DNA of 64,000 nt, from the NCBI GenBank assembly GCA_022702705.1, contig CM040430.1, forward strand, positions 81,037,239 to 81,101,238, given 5' to 3'. Position 1 is the first letter of the stretch. Each line of letters opens with the position of its first letter. The notes under the pieces are model-generated. The model saw only the letters and a list, made by a program, of their open reading frames with translations, searched no databases and had not been told where the DNA came from. This DNA comes from Papilionanthe hookeriana x Papilionanthe teres (taxonomy: Eukaryota > Streptophyta > Magnoliopsida > Asparagales > Orchidaceae). Positions 59,740 to 64,000 of this stretch are shown piece by piece. The translations under genes and the position numbers were made by a program.

Positions 59740-61922
59740 ATAGGGCCAAATTGGCATCAATTATATTTTCTTTTTTTTTAAAAATTTTTATTTATTTATT
59801 TATTTATTTATTGCTTTTGCTTTTGAAATCACGTGTGATTGGTTCAATTTTTAAATGTTCTAATTTTTCATTTTGAAAAACAAATCGCTTTTTAAAAAAT
59901 AACTTGAATAAGGAAAATGTAGTGCCCCAACGTCCAATGCAAGAAAATAGAAAATCAAGAATGGATAGCGAGGGGAACAATTCATATAGCTTCTAGAGCC
60001 CTTGATCCAGGGATAATTACCACTCCTGGGCATTATACAACGCTCAATGAAGCAGTTTTAAGTAGTTAACATTAAGTACAACATATTGCAAACTAACAGA
60101 AAGCATAAACTATCACCTCAACAAGATAAAGGTTTAATAAATTATCACAGATTTAATATGTAAGAAATGGCTCCTTTTATAGAACTATAGACGAATACAT
60201 AATTATCATCATTAGACATATCCCAACAATTCCAGATTCATAGAAGTAAGAAACAAGGAGAATTCAATAAATGAAACAAAATTAATAAGAAAAGCAGAAT
60301 GAACACTTACAAATTAGAATTAGACAAATTCAAGAGGGCCTAAGCCATACGAATTGTCTATAAAATATTTGATCAATGTGGAGAAAATCATTACTAGAAT
60401 ATAGAGAGCTATCATGGATCTTTATAAAAAAATATATTAACTTGGTTCTATAGTAAAAAAATAAGGAGAAAAATAATAAAGAAAAGAAGTCATCAAGTTG
60501 AGATAATCAGGCCATATCCAATTGTAGTCTTGTTATTAATATGAGCAAGTAACATGTACAGATATTTATTAGAAGTTCGTACATTTAAAACCATGGAGAA
60601 AAAAATCACCTAATCTACTCTAGCAATCCACTGAACCTAAATAAATCCAGATCCATAGAGAACCCCATTTAAAAATAAATAGGAAGAAAAAAGGTGTTGC
60701 AAGTTAGACTAACCTTGCACTCACATAAATAGCTGACAAATAAAAAATGCACATTTCTGACGAGGATAAAAAAGATTCTAGAGAACAAATTCATAAAACT
60801 TTATCTTATTAAATGTAAAATTCAAATAAAAGCAAGTAATATCTTCAATGACAAGGCAATAACTGAATTGCAATATGATTAAAAAATGCATAAAAATATA
60901 AGTTCTTTGAATGTTAAATGTAACAATTAATTCATTACGCATCTAAAGAAAGGAGCATACAAAAAGGCCCTTCAACCAAGATAAAAAACTTTTGCCTAAC
61001 GTATGGAATACCTCAAGCTAGATAGCGGAACTAGTTGAGAAAACAGACTATTTTCATTCTTATGGATTAAAAATAGATTTGTATACAGTGAGAGAAGATG
61101 AAGGGAAAAATCAGATTCTGAGTTGGATCTTTCCTATATATCTCTGGGAATCAAAAGTTCATTAGCATAAAACTAAATCACATTCTCAAGTCAACAGTTT
61201 TTTCCAATATCAAGGAAAATTAATAAAGAATAAGACGACACAAAACCTCTAATATGATAAATGAGCACAGTAATGTACCCAATCTTCCCTGATTCTGCAA
61301 GTGTGCAGAAGAAACTCAATCCCCTTTAGTAGAGAATGAAATTGGATTGGACTGAGAATTATCTACTGTAGCTTCAAGGGAACGAGTTAGCCAAGCACGG
61401 AATAACCTGCTAACCAGATTAAGAAGCTTTGGAGAAAAACGATCTACAGATAGAGGCCATAATTTTAAGGCTTTAGAAGGACCAAGAAACTATTAAAAAG
61501 AGAGAAAATTTATCATAAGCACCCGTGGTGAAAAACGTTAAAGCATTTTTAGGTAACCTTCATATTAATGCATGTGTCGAGGATCAGAGGATGTGAACAA
61601 AAGAGAACAGACAAATTTTCGTGTGAAACAGCATCAACGAGCATAAGCATAAATTTCCATATTAAGATTTTGATACCACTAGCTACTATAAGAAAACAAT
61701 TTCTTACAAAAAAAATAGTTCTTGTAAAAAATAATTTAAATAAATAAAGAGGTAAGTAACAGCATCAAGATTCATCAACTAACAACTATACTTCAATCCA
61801 TCAATCAAGAAACAAGAAAATTTCATCTTTGAATCAAAATCAAGTTTATCAATGTGAAATCTGAAAAAAAAAAAAGAAAAAAAAAAGAAACTTAAGAAGT
61901 ATGCAAGCAACAAAGAAATTAC

Positions 61923-61999
61923 TTGTTGGCGAGGCCTTAAATGACCAATTTATTGACAATGTAGCTAATCACTCAGCCAAGAAAGTTCCAGCCCGCCAT
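61923..61999 (-). pseudogene. Exon 1 copy 3 (broken)
   Basis: ATG 61999 and the donor (AACAA|GTAAT) are intact and the 77-base length is right. Codon 9 is TGA (CGA in copy 1) and codon 22 is TAA (GAA in copy 1). Apart from these two substitutions it reads as a normal N-terminus, MAGWNFLG then VISYIVNKLVI, and its phase fits exon 2. It is the least damaged of the three copies. Confidence 0.8.
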
Positions 62000-62374
62000 A
62001 GCGGAATATTAGAGTCTCCTAGCCAAGAATAAGATTGAAGGTCTGTTTAATAAGTCCGAGTTTCCCTATAAAGAAAACGAGGGAACCCTAGAAGCACTGT
62101 TAGAAGAGGAACCCTAGAATAGCAGCGTTGCTTGAGAGAAAGGTAACCGGTGTGGTTTTATGCGCAAGCAATTGCCGGAGCAAATTGATGTGGGCATCAA
62201 GGGCTATGCATCTCACCCAATTTTTATATGTTTACACATGAGTATTTACATACTAACCATCCAAAATATTGAATGTAATATTTTAATCATTCAAATTTTA
62301 AATATAATATATTAAATATTTTTTTCATTACATCCACCCTTCTTTACCCACTAGTGAAGGTTTTAAGTTATGTT

Positions 62375-62500
62375 GCGCGGACACGGACACGAGCACAAAT
62401 ACGGGGATAAGGACATGGGATATCTATTAATGAAAATATGTCACGGAAACTTGTCGTACAGGCTATTATAATAAAAATTATTAAATATATATATATATAT
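62375..62500. repeat. Decayed GGACAC minisatellite and short (AT)n in unit 3
   Basis: GGACACGGACACGAGCAC at 62379-62396 and (AT)n at 62484-62500, both shorter than in units 1 and 2. Confidence 0.75.
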
Positions 62501-63000
62501 AAATTAAATAAATAAAAATATAGAATAATATAAAAGAGACAATAAGAAATTTAATAACACTGACTTTTATGTTTGAGATCACTTCATTATTTTAGTTGAT
62601 ATGATTTCTATATATTTTATTTTTTATTTTTAAAATAAATTAAATTGTATTTTAAAATAATTAAAATGTATAAAAATAAGCATATATTATTTTGTATTAC
62701 ATCAAGAAATTAAAGTTCTCTTAATCAATTATTCATTAAAAGAAAGAAAAAGATAATCAGCTTCTTTGGCAAAAAAATCCTTATGTATTTGCATATCTAA
62801 TATCTAAAATTTCATTTTTATTCTATGACATCCAAATCATTCATATCACATCTAATATATCATTATTTTCAAATTTAAAAAGTGATAAACACATTTTCAT
62901 ATTTATATGTAAGACGGCATATATCTAAATATTAAAGTTAATATAAAAATAACAAAGAAACAAAATAGAACCAAAAAACATAGAAAATAACTAAAACATA

Positions 63001-64000
63001 TGGCCAAATTGGCATCAATTATATTTTCTATATTTGTTTTTATTTCTGCTTTTTCATTTAAAATCACGTGTGATTAGTTCAATTTTTACATGTTCTAGTT
63101 TTTTTTATTTTGAAAACAAATCAAATTACCTTTTAAAATACTCGATCTTTAAAAAACAACTAGAATAAAGAAAATGTGGTGCCCCAACGTCCAATGCAGG
63201 AAAATAGAAAATCAAGAATGGATAGCGAGGGGAACATTTCATATAGCTTCTAGAGCCCTTGATCCAGGGATAATTACCACTCCTGGGCATTAAACAACGC
63301 TCAATGAAGCAGTTTTAAGTAATTAACATTAAGTACAACATATTGCAAACTAACAGAAAGCATAAATTATCACCTCGACAAGGTAAAGGTTTACTAAATT
63401 ATCACAGATTTAATATGTAAGAAATGGCTCCTTTTATAGAACTATAGAAGAATTCATAATCATCATCATTAGACATATCCCAACATTTCGGGATTCATAG
63501 AAGTAAGAAACAAGGAGAATTCAATTAAATGAAACAATATTACTAAGAAATGCACAATGAACATTGACAAATTGGATATAGACAAATTCAAGAAGGCATA
63601 AGCCATACGAATTGTCAATAAAATATTTGATCAATGCGGAGAAAAACATGACTAGAATATGGAGAGCTATCACGGGTCTTTATAAACAATATATTAACTT
63701 GATTCTATAGTAAAAAAATAAAGAGAAAGATAATAAAGAACAGAAATCATCAATTTGAGATAATCAAGCCATATCCAATTGGAGTCTTGTTATCAATATG
63801 AGCAACATGTACAGATATTTATTAGAAGTTTGTACATTTGAAACCATGGAGAACGAAATCTCGTAATCTAATCTAGCAATCCACTAAGCCTAAATAAATC
63901 AAGATCCATAGAGAAAAGCTCCGCTATTAAATAAATAGTGAAGAAAACATGGCGTTGCAAGTGAGGCTATAATGCACGGAACACCTAACCTTGCACTCAC
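63001..64000 (-). repeat. Tandem unit 4, cut by the window end
   Basis: It begins TGGCCAAATTGGCATCAATT and keeps the landmark order to CTTGCACTCAC at the last base. Its exon-1 copy should lie about 1.3-1.5 kb beyond the window. Confidence 0.9.

Larger units (their letters stand above)
53171..59742 (-). repeat. Tandem unit 2 (with LINE inserted at its right end)
   Basis: 6572 bp including the LINE. Removing the LINE (3155 bp) and the second copy of its 17-bp target duplication leaves 3400 bp. Landmarks are in the same order as in unit 1. Confidence 0.9.
59743..63000 (-). repeat. Tandem unit 3
   Basis: 3258 bp with all landmarks in order and closest to unit 2 in detail (for example GATCCAGGGATAATTACC and GGAACGAGTTAGCCAAGCAC are shared by units 2 and 3). 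Confidence 0.9.

Noticed and set aside
1..64000. tRNA, rRNA, CRISPR, bacterial operons or a new defence-type system
   Set aside because: No cloverleaf, rRNA or spaced direct-repeat array seen; all recognisable content is plant nuclear and mostly transposon-derived.

Overview
The window is plant nuclear DNA, almost certainly from a flowering plant. The evidence is Athila-lineage Ty3/gypsy retrotransposons with a tRNA-Asp type primer-binding site, a plant RTE-type LINE ending in (TTG)n, a single-exon F-box/DUF295 gene, AT-rich intergenic DNA and short inverted-repeat elements. I cannot place it closer than that. About two thirds of the window is nested, decayed mobile DNA, and nothing bacterial is present.

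Positions 1-22655 are one Athila-like element (called gamma here, + strand) broken up by a second, unusual family. Gamma shows the integrase C-terminus (8619-8788), two tandem env-like pseudogenes (9272-10430 and 11294-12453), a 3' UTR with two polypurine tracts and a 1.5-kb LTR (21127-22655). Into it went copies of a non-coding unit of about 7.3 kb with TG...CA ends. Unit B (12579-19866, minus) has a perfect 5-bp target-site duplication, GCAGC. Unit C (minus) ends at 8618 and is itself split by unit A (79-7456, plus), which is flanked on both sides by GAGTCCG. A diverged, internally deleted relative (unit D) lies at about 42410-45260.

Positions 22656-37300 hold further Athila-like DNA on the minus strand. 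Alpha is gag, protease and the start of reverse transcriptase (22656-25482), apparently cut by the gamma insertion, with a duplicated primer-binding site and LTR-b (25866-27648). Beta is LTR-b plus 3' UTR and env-like ORFs, whose gag-pol was lost by a deletion ending at a GC-rich motif cluster next to a partial LTR-b (31655-32140). Delta is two env-like ORFs, a 3' UTR and LTR-c (32141-33484) that beta interrupted. In beta, gamma and delta, clusters of a short GC-rich near-palindrome occur in the LTR upstream of the TATA region and again ahead of env-like ORFs. The motif differs between elements but matches between LTR and internal cluster within each element.

Positions 37300-49350 are mostly intergenic: an F-box/DUF295 gene on the minus strand (39074-40053) with a one-base frameshift in a T-run, several short inverted-repeat elements, unit D and microsatellites.

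Positions 48457-64000 hold a small plant gene on the minus strand. Exons 2-4 (48457-48807) are clean. The promoter, exon 1 and intron 1 have been tandemly amplified: at least four direct units of about 3.3-3.8 kb begin at about 49409, 53171, 59743 and 63001, the last running off the window. All three exon-1 copies in view are broken by stops, frameshifts or a lost start or splice donor. A nearly full-length RTE LINE (56568-59722) with a 17-bp target-site duplication sits at the boundary of units 2 and 3.
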